The notes under the pieces are model-generated. The model was not told the origin of the DNA and searched no databases. It worked only from the letters and a program-made list of their open reading frames with translations. Shown here piece after piece: positions 1 through 8,287 of a stretch of DNA of 64,000 bases. The DNA comes from an uncultured Christensenella sp. GTDB taxonomy: Bacteria > Bacillota > Clostridia > Christensenellales > Pumilibacteraceae. Within the stretch, counting starts at the first letter, position 1, and every line of letters starts with the position of its first letter. The stretch is from NCBI GenBank assembly GCA_910579205.1, contig CAJTTD010000011.1, positions 1 through 64,000 on the forward strand. The letters run 5' to 3'. Made by a program: the position numbers and the translations under genes.

Positions 1-283
1 ACCGCACACCGGGCAAATCCTTCACTCTGCCGCCACGGACAAGCACAACCGAGTGTTCTTGCAGGTTGTGTCCTATGCCGGGAATGTAAACCGTACCTTC
101 CATCTTGTTGACAAGACGCACACGCGCGATCTTACGCAAAGCGGAATTCGGCTTTTTAGGCGTAGTCGTCGTAACGGACAAGCACACGCCGCGCTTTTGC
201 GGGTTGTTATCCAAAATAGGGCTGAGCGATTTATACTCCACCTTTTGGCGACCTTTCCTAACGAGCTGGTTGATCGTAGGCAT
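1..283 (-). CDS. rpsL: 30S ribosomal protein S12 (N-terminal part)
   Basis: The reverse strand encodes 94 residues before running off the left edge. It starts MPTINQLVRKGR and contains the S12 hallmarks TTTPKKPNSALRK and GIGHNLQEHSVVLVRGGRVK. S12 sits at the decoding centre of the 30S subunit and helps proofread codon-anticodon pairing. The lysine in TPKKPNS and the conserved C-terminal loop are the sites where streptomycin-resistance changes usually occur; both look wild type as far as visible. The ATG at 281-283 is preceded by a full AAGGAGGT ribosome site and by a consensus promoter at 374-402. In Bacillota rpsL normally heads an rpsL-rpsG-fusA-tuf operon, which would lie outside the window. 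Confidence 0.98.
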   Translation of the reverse strand, partial: MPTINQLVRKGRQKVEYKSLSPILDNNPQKRGVCLSVTTTTPKKPNSALRKIARVRLVNKMEGTVYIPGIGHNLQEHSVVLVRGGRVKDLPGVR

Positions 284-342
284 TGTTACTCTACCTCCTT
301 TTAGTAGTATTGCCGCTCCCGTTCTCATCGAATAAGAGCATT

Positions 343-368
343 TTAGCGCGGGCTAAAACCCACGCTAA
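343..368 (-). promoter_or_regulatory. 5' stem-loop at the start of the rpsL leader
   Basis: On the minus strand TTAGCGTGGG and CCCGCGCTAA form a 10-bp stem (one G-T wobble) with loop TTTTAG. It begins almost exactly at the predicted transcription start, so the mRNA would have a 5'-terminal hairpin. It could stabilise the message or be a protein-binding leader; no U-tract follows it, so it is not a terminator. Confidence 0.5.
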
Positions 369-373
369 CTTTT

Positions 374-402
374 ATTATACCTATTCTGCTCGGCGATGTC
401 AA
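374..402 (-). promoter_or_regulatory. Consensus sigma-A promoter of rpsL
   Basis: Read on the minus strand, the -35 TTGACA (397-402) and -10 TATAAT (374-379) are both perfect and separated by 17 bp. The predicted start near 367 gives a leader of about 85 nt. Confidence 0.9.
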
Positions 403-534
403 GCGTTTTTAACCCATCCGACCGTTTTTAAAGTTATGAAAACAGTCCGCTTATTTGTTATAACGGACCTATTTCGGATATAAGATTTTAACAGCTCTCC
501 ATTTTATACATAATTTACTTCAATTTGCAGTAGC

Positions 535-990
535 CTACTGATTTTTTTTGATTTCTCGACTGCTTAACAATTCCAAATACTCTTTAGTGCCCGACCTTTT
601 ATCTTCTTCGTCCAATGCATCCAATATTTCATAACTATGCGCCGCTCGCGGTCCATCTATTTCCGCATTCTTATAGTGAATATACAATATTCCGACGAGA
701 GTTATGCGAACAAATACACCGAATAGAAAGAGCAACCTCATCGCGACAGTAGACTTTTTATAAACCATTTCGATAATATTGCGTTTATCGATCTTAAATA
801 CGATCTGCTTCCCTTTATATTTAATTATTTCTTCATCGGTAACAATGCACTTTTTTCTATTTACGTTTTCAGACAAAACAAATCCAAAAAGACAAACGCC
901 CATAAAGCCCAAAACTATGAATTGCATCATAGCAAAATCATTCACATCTTTTTTATTATCAGAATAATGCTCCCCGCCAATTCGGCTCAC
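535..990 (-). CDS. Small membrane protein of unknown function
   Basis: The frame encodes 151 residues from a GTG. Two hydrophobic segments (about residues 22-40 and 84-103) flank a short charged region, followed by a charged C-terminal tail rich in Glu and Lys, suggesting a two-helix membrane protein. No catalytic motif was recognised. The GTG start has no good ribosome site of its own and overlaps the stop of the short upstream frame (987-1070) as GTGA. Either the two frames are translationally coupled or they are one gene with a frameshift near 987-990. Relatives are unknown to me. Confidence 0.55.
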   Translation of the reverse strand: MSRIGGEHYSDNKKDVNDFAMMQFIVLGFMGVCLFGFVLSENVNRKKCIVTDEEIIKYKGKQIVFKIDKRNIIEMVYKKSTVAMRLLFLFGVFVRITLVGILYIHYKNAEIDGPRAAHSYEILDALDEEDKRSGTKEYLELLSSREIKKNQ

Positions 991-1070
991 ACCGAAAACA
1001 ATACAGCGCTATATACGGCAAATGTTACACGATAATTTCTTTCGGTCTTGATAGTTATCGAAGCATTCAA
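987..1070 (-). CDS. 27-residue hydrophobic ORF, coupled to or split from 535-990
   Basis: A TTG start at 1068-1070 lies six bases after GGAGGG, a strong ribosome site. The product, MNASITIKTERNYRVTFAVY plus seven residues, is a basic stretch followed by a hydrophobic run that looks like a first transmembrane helix. It stops with TGA at 987-989, overlapping the GTG of the next frame. The good ribosome site here and the poor one downstream favour a single gene broken by a frameshift, or tight coupling. Confidence 0.4.
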   Translation of the reverse strand: MNASITIKTERNYRVTFAVYSAVLFSV

Positions 1071-1192
1071 ATGTTACCCTCCATCAAGCAATACGCCTAT
1101 CATACATGTTGCAGATGACGCGAACTGATTTGCTGTATAATCGCTATGCCATTACGACCGTAATAATCAAACAGTCCGCAAACAACCCATAC

Positions 1193-4066
1193 TCAATCGA
1201 GAAGTTCTTCCGCATCCATGCCGAAAATTTGTTTGAAACATTCCTTATTCAAATAAGTCTCATGCGGCGAAGAGCCATGCGAACTACCGATAAAACCGAG
1301 ATCTTCCATACAATCTATCATGCGCATCGCTCTCGCATAACCTATCGACAATTTACGTTGCAAAAACGATATAGAGATACTGCCCTGCGTTACGGCGCAT
1401 GCGACCGCCATAGGAAATAGTTTGTCCGAATATCCTACAATGTCCGACGGCACGCTCTCACCCGAATCGCCCGCGCAATAATATTCGGCAAGTTCTCTTA
1501 TCTGTTTATCCGCCGACGAATCGAATCCGTAACGACTATACATGTTCGCAAGCACGAAAATGGTATTTTCGATCTCTTGCGTGTCGATATAACAGCCTTG
1601 TACACGCTCGATGTTTTTGCTGCGCAAAGACTTATACAACAGATCTCCGTTCCCGTACAATGTTTCCGCACCCGGTTCATCGAGAACGACACGCGAATCT
1701 ATACTGCTCGGCATGCGGAATGCTATCCTACAAGAAATATTGGCCTTTATAACGCCGCTTATAACGTCTACCGATGGGCGTTGAGTCGCAAGCACCAAAT
1801 GTATACCGGCAGAACGTGCCAAGCGCAAAGATTGCATGATAAAATCTTCAAAAGCGCGCTTATGGTTCGATACCATCAGATCGGCAAGCTCGTCAACCAC
1901 GACCACTATGCGCGGTAATACATCTTTTGAACTATCGTTTCCGACAAATGCGTTATACTTGGATATATCAAGTGCTCCGACTTCTTTGAAAAGAGCATAT
2001 CTCCTTTCTATCTCGCCGTTTATCCATTGTATAGCCGCAAACGCCGTCGTAGAGTCGCTATACACTTTGCCGGTGAGCAAGTGCGGCATGTTTTCGTATA
2101 CCGAAAACACCACACGCTTAGGATCTATAAGTATAAAGCGCAAGTCGCGCGGAGACGCTCTGTTCATAAGCCCGATCAAAAGCGAATGCAAAAAGGCGCT
2201 TTTACCGCTACCCGTTTGCCCCGCGATCAATATGTGCGGTGCTTTTTCTATGTCAACAAATCGAGCGCCGTATATCCCCACGCCCAATGGAGCCACCAAT
2301 TCAGTCGATCGCGATTTGAATTCGGGCGCTTCTATAACCTCTCGCAAGCCTACAACAGAGCGATCGGTGCGCGGTATATCTATGTAATACTCCGGTTTTC
2401 CGCCTACTTTTGACGCTTCCGCAACGACACGCACTCCGATTATACCAATGCGATATTCTATATCAGACTGCGCATTCACTATCTTTTTTACAGAAACGTC
2501 ATTCGGCACCATCAAGTAAAACCTTATGAAGTTAGGCGCAACTCGTATATCTCCGATTTCTATCGAGCGCGACACCCATTGCTTGATAACGAGAGAGAGC
2601 TTATCTGCATATTCTTTTACGTCTGCTGCCGAAATATCCTTTCGTGCGTATACTTTTAACTGTTTAATAAGTATTCGATAGTCGGTTTCACCGTCAGCTT
2701 GCTTATCGAACAACGCCGAGATATCGCCGCCATCATCGCCATCATAGGACGGTGAATATTGTTTGGCAAGAACGGCATATTTAACGCGGTCATACTCGGA
2801 TTTCAACCGCTCGAATCGCTCTTCAGATTCATGCACGATACGCGCATTTTCTTGCCGCAAACGCTCTATCTCTCCGTCTTTTTCTCGCTTGAGTCTTTCT
2901 ATTTCTTCCTCGAGTTCCTTCTGTTTTTTGATAGAAGCGTACTCGGACGCAGAAGCTACAAAATCAGTCTTGCCGCATATTCCGCAATATATAAAGTCTT
3001 GTGGATTCTCACGTCCGCAATTTAAACAAATTTTGTTTATACTTAAAACTCGACTGACTTCATCGCCGCCGCCCGTTCTGGAGAGTTTGATCTTACCGAG
3101 CAGATCGCGTATTCTGTCGGCAACGTCCGTTATTTTATCGTACCACGTGTAGCCCCTATCTCCGAAACAGCGGTTGACCGCGCGCTCGTCGGAAGTATAC
3201 GGTTTAGGTGAATATGCATCCACCAAGTATTCCACACGCGGTTTATCGACCCCCGCGTCAATATAATGATTCATCAAATACGACATTTCCGTCATTGCTC
3301 CGCTGTTATGATCACGTGAACTTTTGGAAGAAACAAACAGAAACACGTCGCAGTTATCTATCGCTTTAAAAATATTAGACCAAAAGTTTTCATATGAATT
3401 GGGGAGATTCCTATACGAAATGAAACACGTATAGCCACACTCGTGGCTTTCGAGAAATTCGACCAATTCCTTGGCTTTTTCGGTATCCAAACTGTCGTAC
3501 GAAATAAACACGTTCCGCGGTTTGTTTACATTTTGAGCGCCGTTATCCAATTCGCATTTTTTATCGCGGAACAAGCTCTCGAGTTTTTTATGTTTACCGT
3601 CTGTAATACCTATGAGTGCGCTTACAGCATCGTAATTACCGACCTCCAGCGTGCGCACCATAAACTCGGCTACTTCGTCTGCAAACAAAAACTCTTCTTT
3701 AACTAAATCCCTTATGTACGCGTTTATCTCTTTATTATTGCGCGGCGAACGGAAAACGAGAGGATACAGCTTTGCCTTTTTCGAATCGGGCGGATACAGA
3801 CTACCCGCTCGGAACGTAAGTATGTCGTTACAGCACTGCACTATATCTTCCGAACTGAGATACTCGGCATGAACGGTTTTCCAAAGATTTGCACGCAGCT
3901 CGGCTGCGGAAACAGCGTCCGATTTATCTTTCAGCCCCATTAAAAACGCGTCCAGTTGCTCTTTGTTAAAATTTCTGCCGCAACACGGACAATGATAATC
4001 ATCGCTCGTTTTTATAGTGAGTTTCGATCCGCAATTCAAACAGTATGATGTAGGCGTATCGCTCAT
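1193..4066 (-). CDS. Zinc ribbon-TIR-FtsK/SpoIIIE translocase fusion
   Basis: This 957-residue protein joins parts rarely seen together. Residues 9-30 hold a CxxC...CxxC zinc ribbon. Residues 184-325 look like a TIR domain (VFISYDS at the start, FLFVSSKSS, with Glu260 in MTEMSYLM as the likely NADase glutamate). A second zinc ribbon lies at 347-364 (CLNCG...CGIC), followed by a charged coiled coil (375-430). The C-terminal half is an FtsK/SpoIIIE DNA motor: Walker A GQTGSGKS (616-623), Walker B VVVVDE (721-726), LVLATQRPS, and a winged-helix gamma-like domain (about 882-930). FtsK transmembrane helices are absent, so it should be cytosolic. GAGGAG precedes the ATG. Nothing beside it looks like a partner. 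A DNA-sensing, NAD-depleting defence protein is an inference. Confidence 0.85.
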   Translation of the reverse strand: MSDTPTSYCLNCGSKLTIKTSDDYHCPCCGRNFNKEQLDAFLMGLKDKSDAVSAAELRANLWKTVHAEYLSSEDIVQCCNDILTFRAGSLYPPDSKKAKLYPLVFRSPRNNKEINAYIRDLVKEEFLFADEVAEFMVRTLEVGNYDAVSALIGITDGKHKKLESLFRDKKCELDNGAQNVNKPRNVFISYDSLDTEKAKELVEFLESHECGYTCFISYRNLPNSYENFWSNIFKAIDNCDVFLFVSSKSSRDHNSGAMTEMSYLMNHYIDAGVDKPRVEYLVDAYSPKPYTSDERAVNRCFGDRGYTWYDKITDVADRIRDLLGKIKLSRTGGGDEVSRVLSINKICLNCGRENPQDFIYCGICGKTDFVASASEYASIKKQKELEEEIERLKREKDGEIERLRQENARIVHESEERFERLKSEYDRVKYAVLAKQYSPSYDGDDGGDISALFDKQADGETDYRILIKQLKVYARKDISAADVKEYADKLSLVIKQWVSRSIEIGDIRVAPNFIRFYLMVPNDVSVKKIVNAQSDIEYRIGIIGVRVVAEASKVGGKPEYYIDIPRTDRSVVGLREVIEAPEFKSRSTELVAPLGVGIYGARFVDIEKAPHILIAGQTGSGKSAFLHSLLIGLMNRASPRDLRFILIDPKRVVFSVYENMPHLLTGKVYSDSTTAFAAIQWINGEIERRYALFKEVGALDISKYNAFVGNDSSKDVLPRIVVVVDELADLMVSNHKRAFEDFIMQSLRLARSAGIHLVLATQRPSVDVISGVIKANISCRIAFRMPSSIDSRVVLDEPGAETLYGNGDLLYKSLRSKNIERVQGCYIDTQEIENTIFVLANMYSRYGFDSSADKQIRELAEYYCAGDSGESVPSDIVGYSDKLFPMAVACAVTQGSISISFLQRKLSIGYARAMRMIDCMEDLGFIGSSHGSSPHETYLNKECFKQIFGMDAEELLD

Positions 4067-4095
4067 GACAAAAGCTCCTCTTTCGTTGTGTATAC

Positions 4096-4124
4096 AGTTT
4101 AACTTATTTAATAACGACCGTCAA
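4096..4124 (-). promoter_or_regulatory. Promoter of the TIR-FtsK gene
   Basis: Minus-strand -35 TTGACG (4119-4124), 17-bp spacer, -10 TAAACT (4096-4101). It lies about 30 nt before the ATG, so the fusion gene is its own transcription unit. Confidence 0.75.
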
Positions 4125-4167
4125 GTTGATTTTAAAAAACCGCCGCGTTTTTTCGCCTTTTATTACT

Positions 4168-4200
4168 AAAAAAGCCGCCGCATTACCCGCATGCGACGGC
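4168..4200 (-). terminator. Rho-independent terminator of the OYE-aconitase X operon
   Basis: On the minus strand ATGCGGCGGC pairs with GCCGTCGCAT (one mismatch) around a 7-nt loop and is followed by TTTTTT. It lies 27 bp past the stop of the small aconitase X subunit. Confidence 0.88.
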
Positions 4201-4226
4201 TGTGATCTTTAGTTATAATAAGTCTG

Positions 4227-4664
4227 TCAATCGGTAACGACTACCGTTCCGTCCTCTTTTATCTCCACGGTCATCCCGTCTTTTACGTACTGCAAAAACT
4301 CGTCGCCCAGCCCGTCCACGGTCGGCATGCTGTTGGGCGTCCACACGGACGCAAGAATAGCGCCCGCCGCCGCAAGCGAATCGATGGGATTGGAAAAAAG
4401 CAGCGCGCCGGGGTTGCATCCGATAACTGCTGCATTGAACAGAACCATTCCGCCCGTGGTCGAACCTATGGTCTGCGGCAGACAAAGCGCCACCCCCACC
4501 GTGGATTTTCCGTAAAGATCGGCGTTGTTCTGGTCGGTACACACATTCTTTCCCTGTTTACAGTCTTTAAACGACGCGAGCGTGTTGAATCCGCCGCGGG
4601 AAACGAGCGCTTTTAATGTAACAGTGCCGGGTACGACCGTCCTTCCCTTGAATATCTTTTCCAT
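4227..4664 (-). CDS. Aconitase X small (swivel) subunit
   Basis: The 145-residue protein matches the DUF126/aconitase X swivel family: an early GRTVVPGTV segment, a STVGVALCLPQTIGST region, and IGCNPGALLFSNPIDSLAAA, where the swivel domain closes over the active site. Aconitase X enzymes dehydrate hydroxy acids; characterised members act on cis-3-hydroxy-L-proline or on mevalonate 5-phosphate. In many bacteria small and large parts are fused; here they are separate and the genes overlap by one base (TAATG), so they are translated together to form one enzyme. The substrate cannot be read from sequence. A terminator follows. Confidence 0.88.
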   Translation of the reverse strand: MEKIFKGRTVVPGTVTLKALVSRGGFNTLASFKDCKQGKNVCTDQNNADLYGKSTVGVALCLPQTIGSTTGGMVLFNAAVIGCNPGALLFSNPIDSLAAAGAILASVWTPNSMPTVDGLGDEFLQYVKDGMTVEIKEDGTVVVTD

Positions 4665-5935
4665 TATTTTTTACCTCCCGTGATCCGGTCGAGGATATCC
4701 GCGTCGGTATAGTATCTTGCCGATGTGTACGTGCGCAGCTTGTTGGAATTGGTGATAACGGGCATGCCCGCGCACAGCGGATTATTCATGTACATAAGCG
4801 GACATATGTACGACAGCACCACGCCCGCCTTTTTGAGGCGCGCCGCGTCGGGCGTTTTTTCAAATTCTTTTATAACGTCGGGCGCGGAAGTGAACACCGT
4901 TTTTATCGCAACTCTCTTGCGACCGTTCTGCTCGAGCTTTGCCGCGATCCGTTCCGTCCAATCGTGAAGCTGCGCGAGCGTCATGTGCGGACAGCCCATA
5001 AAGCAAAGTTTGGGCTTTGCGTCTTTGTTCTTCCAAATAACGGGATAGCTGTTTTTTACGCGCTCCAACTCTGCGTCGTCAATGACGTAAGTCTTCGCGT
5101 CGGGGCGTATCAAACTTTCGCCTTGCTCCACGGCTTCGGGCGTGAGGTTTTCTATATGGTAAAGCCCCACCGAGCCGTTGGACGCAGTAGCCGCGCCGAA
5201 ATCCTTTAGATATGTAGTCGCGTCGTCGTTGAGTTCGCTACCCAACCACTTGTCGAGCCCTTTTACGTAAGGCACGTCCTCAAGCACTTTCATGCCTATA
5301 GCCGAACCCAAAAGCTGCGCTTCCGGCCGCTCGGTCGTTTTTATTTCCACTATCCACGACGCTTTTCTGCCCTCGTCGGTCAAAAGCCCGAAGTACGGCA
5401 CATACCCTATGATGCTGCCGAACATTTCTATTATGCCCGAATTTCTGTTGCAGCGCGCGCCGAGCACCGAGTTGGCGTAATTGACCGCGCTCGACTCCGC
5501 CCAAGACAGCACGTCGCCCTTTTTGGGGCGATTGCCCACTTCGGGGAAATAGCACGCGCATGTAAACGCGTCGTCGCGCAGCAGCCCTATCTTTTTCAAC
5601 TGCGCTTCGTATCGTTTTTGCGGACCGTACATCACCTTGAATACTATGTTCTGCAATAAGTTTTTGGGAACTTTTTTATCGCAAGGCCTTGGATCGGCGG
5701 AAAATTTCTGTTGAGACACCACGCCCGCCGAAACAAGCTCGTCCATCAGATCGAACACGCCCTTTATAACTATAACGCCGAAGCTTGTTACTATATGTCC
5801 GTACGTCGAAGTTACGGGTACCATTTCCGTAGCGCCGAACGTATCGCCGTACATGACGAGCGTGCGCATTATCTTTGCCATAACCTCGCCGTTTTTGCCG
5901 TCGAGTATGGCTTGTTGTTCTTCAGTCAGCCGCAT
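4664..5935 (-). CDS. Aconitase X catalytic (large) subunit
   Basis: The 423-residue product is a DUF521-type aconitase X catalytic subunit. Recognisable features are TSTYGHIVTSFG near the N terminus, the ESSAVNYANSVLGARCNRNS signature in the middle, LCFMGCPHMTLAQLHDW, and a C-terminal CPLMYMNNPLCAGMPVITNS segment; the cysteines in these blocks are expected metal or Fe-S ligands. I start it at the ATG at 5933-5935 because AGGAGGTG lies eight bases before it; an earlier in-frame GTG at 5944 sits inside the ribosome site. With its small subunit it should dehydrate a hydroxylated carboxylate. The flavoenzyme upstream could reduce the resulting double bond, which is an inference from operon order. 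Confidence 0.9.
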   Translation of the reverse strand: MRLTEEQQAILDGKNGEVMAKIMRTLVMYGDTFGATEMVPVTSTYGHIVTSFGVIVIKGVFDLMDELVSAGVVSQQKFSADPRPCDKKVPKNLLQNIVFKVMYGPQKRYEAQLKKIGLLRDDAFTCACYFPEVGNRPKKGDVLSWAESSAVNYANSVLGARCNRNSGIIEMFGSIIGYVPYFGLLTDEGRKASWIVEIKTTERPEAQLLGSAIGMKVLEDVPYVKGLDKWLGSELNDDATTYLKDFGAATASNGSVGLYHIENLTPEAVEQGESLIRPDAKTYVIDDAELERVKNSYPVIWKNKDAKPKLCFMGCPHMTLAQLHDWTERIAAKLEQNGRKRVAIKTVFTSAPDVIKEFEKTPDAARLKKAGVVLSYICPLMYMNNPLCAGMPVITNSNKLRTYTSARYYTDADILDRITGGKK

Positions 5936-5994
5936 AAGAAGCACCTCCTTTCCGCGCGGATCTTACCGAACGCAAACGCAATTAGCGCGCCGCG

Positions 5995-8046
5995 CTATAT
6001 CTTCATTGCCACATCCCACGCACGCCAAACGACTGTGCGCAGATTGCCTATCTCGTTGCAGTCGCCGACGAGCTTAGCTTTTTTGTCGAGCGGATGCGGC
6101 ACATAGCCCACCGACAAGATAACGGTGTCGCATTCTATCTCTCTGATATTGCCGTTCTTGTCCGACACCGCAACCGCGCCGTCCTTTATCTCTTTGAGCG
6201 ACGTCTCGAGCAGCACTTCCGCTTGATCGGAATGCAAAGCGAAGTAGTCGCGCAAATACGACGTATTTGCAAGGCACACGCCCTTGACGGCTACAAGGTC
6301 GTTTTTCATTTCGACGATGGTTATCTTTTTGCCCTTTTGGCAAAGGTCGAGCGCTATCTCGCAGCCCGTAAGCCCGCCGCCTATGACCACCACTTTGTCG
6401 CCCGCTTCCTTTTCGCCGTACAGATATTCGCAAGCCTCTATCGCTTTTTCCGCGCCTTTTACATTGAGCTTACGCGCTTTTCCGCCCGTAGCCACTACTA
6501 CCTCGTCGCAATCGAGCGACGCAAGGTCTTTTATCTCGGTGTTGAGCTTAACGTCGATACCCAAGTCATTCATTTCCTTTTCGTACCACTTGATAAGCTC
6601 TTTGTCTTTCTCTTTGAACGACGGCGCAGCGGCGGCTATAAACACTCCGCCCAGCCTGTCCGATCTTTCGTAAAGCGTAACGCTGTGCCCGCGCAGAGCA
6701 AGCACGCGCGCCGTTTCCATACCGCCCACGCCGCCGCCTATAACGGCTACGCGCTTGGCTTTTTTCGCCTTGACTATCTTGTACTTTTTGGACTGCATGG
6801 TCTCGGGATTGAGCGCGCAACGCGCCATGCCCGCATTGTCCGATATGGATTGATCGTTGCCCACGCCGTTGTAGTGCGCCATATTGAAACACGCATTATG
6901 ACAGCATATGCACGGGCGGATGGACGCTTCGTCGCCGTTCATCAGTTTTGTTACCCATGCGGGGTCTGTCAAGAACTGCCGCGCCACGCCCATTGCGTCT
7001 ATCTCGCCGTCCGCTATCGCTGCGGACGCTTTTTCGGGCGTCATGCGACCCGCGCACACGACGGGGATATCCACAAACTTTTTGATATGCGCAACCTCGT
7101 CGAAGTTGCAGTTTTGCGGCATGTACGGAGCGGGATGCGCCCAATACCACGCGTCGTATGTACCGTTATCGCAGTTGAGCATGTCGTAGCCCGCATCTTG
7201 AAGATACTTGGCGGCGCGCTCGCTCTCTTCCATGTCCCGTCCTACCTCTACGTAGTCCTCGCCGGGCAACGCGCCCTCGCCGAACCCCTTTGTCTTGGAC
7301 ACGACCGAATAGCGCAGCGAAACGGGGAAATCGTTGCCGCACACCTTTTTTATGGCTTTTACTATCTCGACGGGGAATCTGTATCTGTTTTCAAACGAAC
7401 CGCCGTATTCGTCCGTGCGAAGATTTGTGTACTTCATTGTAAACTGGTCGAGCAGATACCCCTCGTGCACGGCGTGTATCTCTACGCCGTCAACGCCCGC
7501 GTCCATGCACAGCTTGGACGTTTTTGCAAACGCGTCGATCATCTTTTGTATTTCCTTGACGGTGAGCGGACGCGACATGCATTCTTCGTACCAGCGGTTG
7601 GGCGTAGCCGATGCGCTTGCCGTCATATAATCGACGTTCAAGATAGGCTTGAGCATAGCGCCGAGCGCCTTGTTTTTTAACGCCTTTATCATTATGTCGT
7701 TGATGGCGAGCGAACGACCGAAGCCCGCAGTCAACTGTATGAACAGCTTGCTGCCCGTTTTGTGGAACTCGTCCATAAATGCTTTTAGCTTTTTGAACTT
7801 GCCCTTACCTTGGTAAAGCCACTTCCCGAGAAGTATATCTCTGAGCGGCGCGATACCGGGGAGAATAAGCCCTACGTTGTTCTTGGCACGCTCCAATAAA
7901 AAGTTCGCCGCTTCTTTGTCGAAGTGGTTAGGCTCCATCCACCCGAAAATAGACGTCCCGCCCATAGAAGTCATGACAATGCGGTTTTTGATTTCCACAT
8001 TGCCTATCTTCCACGGCGTAAACAGAAATTCATACGTTTCGTTCAT
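5995..8046 (-). CDS. Old Yellow Enzyme-family Fe-S flavoprotein (enoate/2,4-dienoyl-CoA reductase type)
   Basis: The 683-residue protein has the three-part layout of FadH, trimethylamine dehydrogenase and bile-acid BaiCD enzymes. An FMN TIM barrel spans about residues 5-370, with HAVHEGYLLDQF at 191-202. A 4Fe-4S cluster has Cys379, 382, 386 and 410. A two-dinucleotide-fold reductase module starts with AVIGGGVGGMETA (about 434-446) and later VVVIGGGLTGCEIA. Such enzymes use NAD(P)H to reduce an activated C=C bond. The ATG at 8044-8046 is chosen because longer versions would start upstream of the promoter. It is the first gene of an operon with aconitase X, suggesting a dehydration-reduction sequence; the substrate is unknown. 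Confidence 0.9.
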   Translation of the reverse strand: MNETYEFLFTPWKIGNVEIKNRIVMTSMGGTSIFGWMEPNHFDKEAANFLLERAKNNVGLILPGIAPLRDILLGKWLYQGKGKFKKLKAFMDEFHKTGSKLFIQLTAGFGRSLAINDIMIKALKNKALGAMLKPILNVDYMTASASATPNRWYEECMSRPLTVKEIQKMIDAFAKTSKLCMDAGVDGVEIHAVHEGYLLDQFTMKYTNLRTDEYGGSFENRYRFPVEIVKAIKKVCGNDFPVSLRYSVVSKTKGFGEGALPGEDYVEVGRDMEESERAAKYLQDAGYDMLNCDNGTYDAWYWAHPAPYMPQNCNFDEVAHIKKFVDIPVVCAGRMTPEKASAAIADGEIDAMGVARQFLTDPAWVTKLMNGDEASIRPCICCHNACFNMAHYNGVGNDQSISDNAGMARCALNPETMQSKKYKIVKAKKAKRVAVIGGGVGGMETARVLALRGHSVTLYERSDRLGGVFIAAAAPSFKEKDKELIKWYEKEMNDLGIDVKLNTEIKDLASLDCDEVVVATGGKARKLNVKGAEKAIEACEYLYGEKEAGDKVVVIGGGLTGCEIALDLCQKGKKITIVEMKNDLVAVKGVCLANTSYLRDYFALHSDQAEVLLETSLKEIKDGAVAVSDKNGNIREIECDTVILSVGYVPHPLDKKAKLVGDCNEIGNLRTVVWRAWDVAMKI

Positions 8047-8086
8047 GGCTATCACTTTCCTTTTGTTTATTTGTTTGGTTACGCCC

Positions 8087-8115
8087 ATTATAATGGAAAT
8101 GTCGTAGTTTGTCAA
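8087..8115 (-). promoter_or_regulatory. Consensus promoter of the OYE-aconitase X operon
   Basis: Minus strand: TTGACA (8110-8115), 17 bp, TATAAT (8087-8092), both hexamers perfect. The predicted start near 8080 gives a leader of about 35 nt. Confidence 0.92.
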
Positions 8116-8191
8116 TACTCATTTGGAAAATAGTTATGCTTATACCCATTCTTTACATCTATGTCTGCCGTCGTCCGTCTATGCCGCGCGC

Positions 8192-8236
8192 AAACAAAAA
8201 GACCCGAACGTGCGCGCGGCAAGCTCGGATCTTTTG
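8192..8236 (-). terminator. Terminator after the 8288-9961 lipoprotein gene
   Basis: On the minus strand AAAAGATCCGA pairs with TCGGGTCTTTT (one wobble) around a GC-rich 17-nt loop and runs into TTTTT. The A-rich upstream arm would let it work in both directions, but no forward gene ends here. Confidence 0.8.
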
Positions 8237-8287
8237 TTTTAAGTCGCACATTACGACAGATATACGAATTAGGCGTTGACTGCTATC

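Noticed and set aside
6094..7680. A 528-codon forward open frame
   Set aside because: It lies entirely antisense to the clearly conserved flavoprotein gene and is rich in Arg, His and Tyr, a shadow frame.
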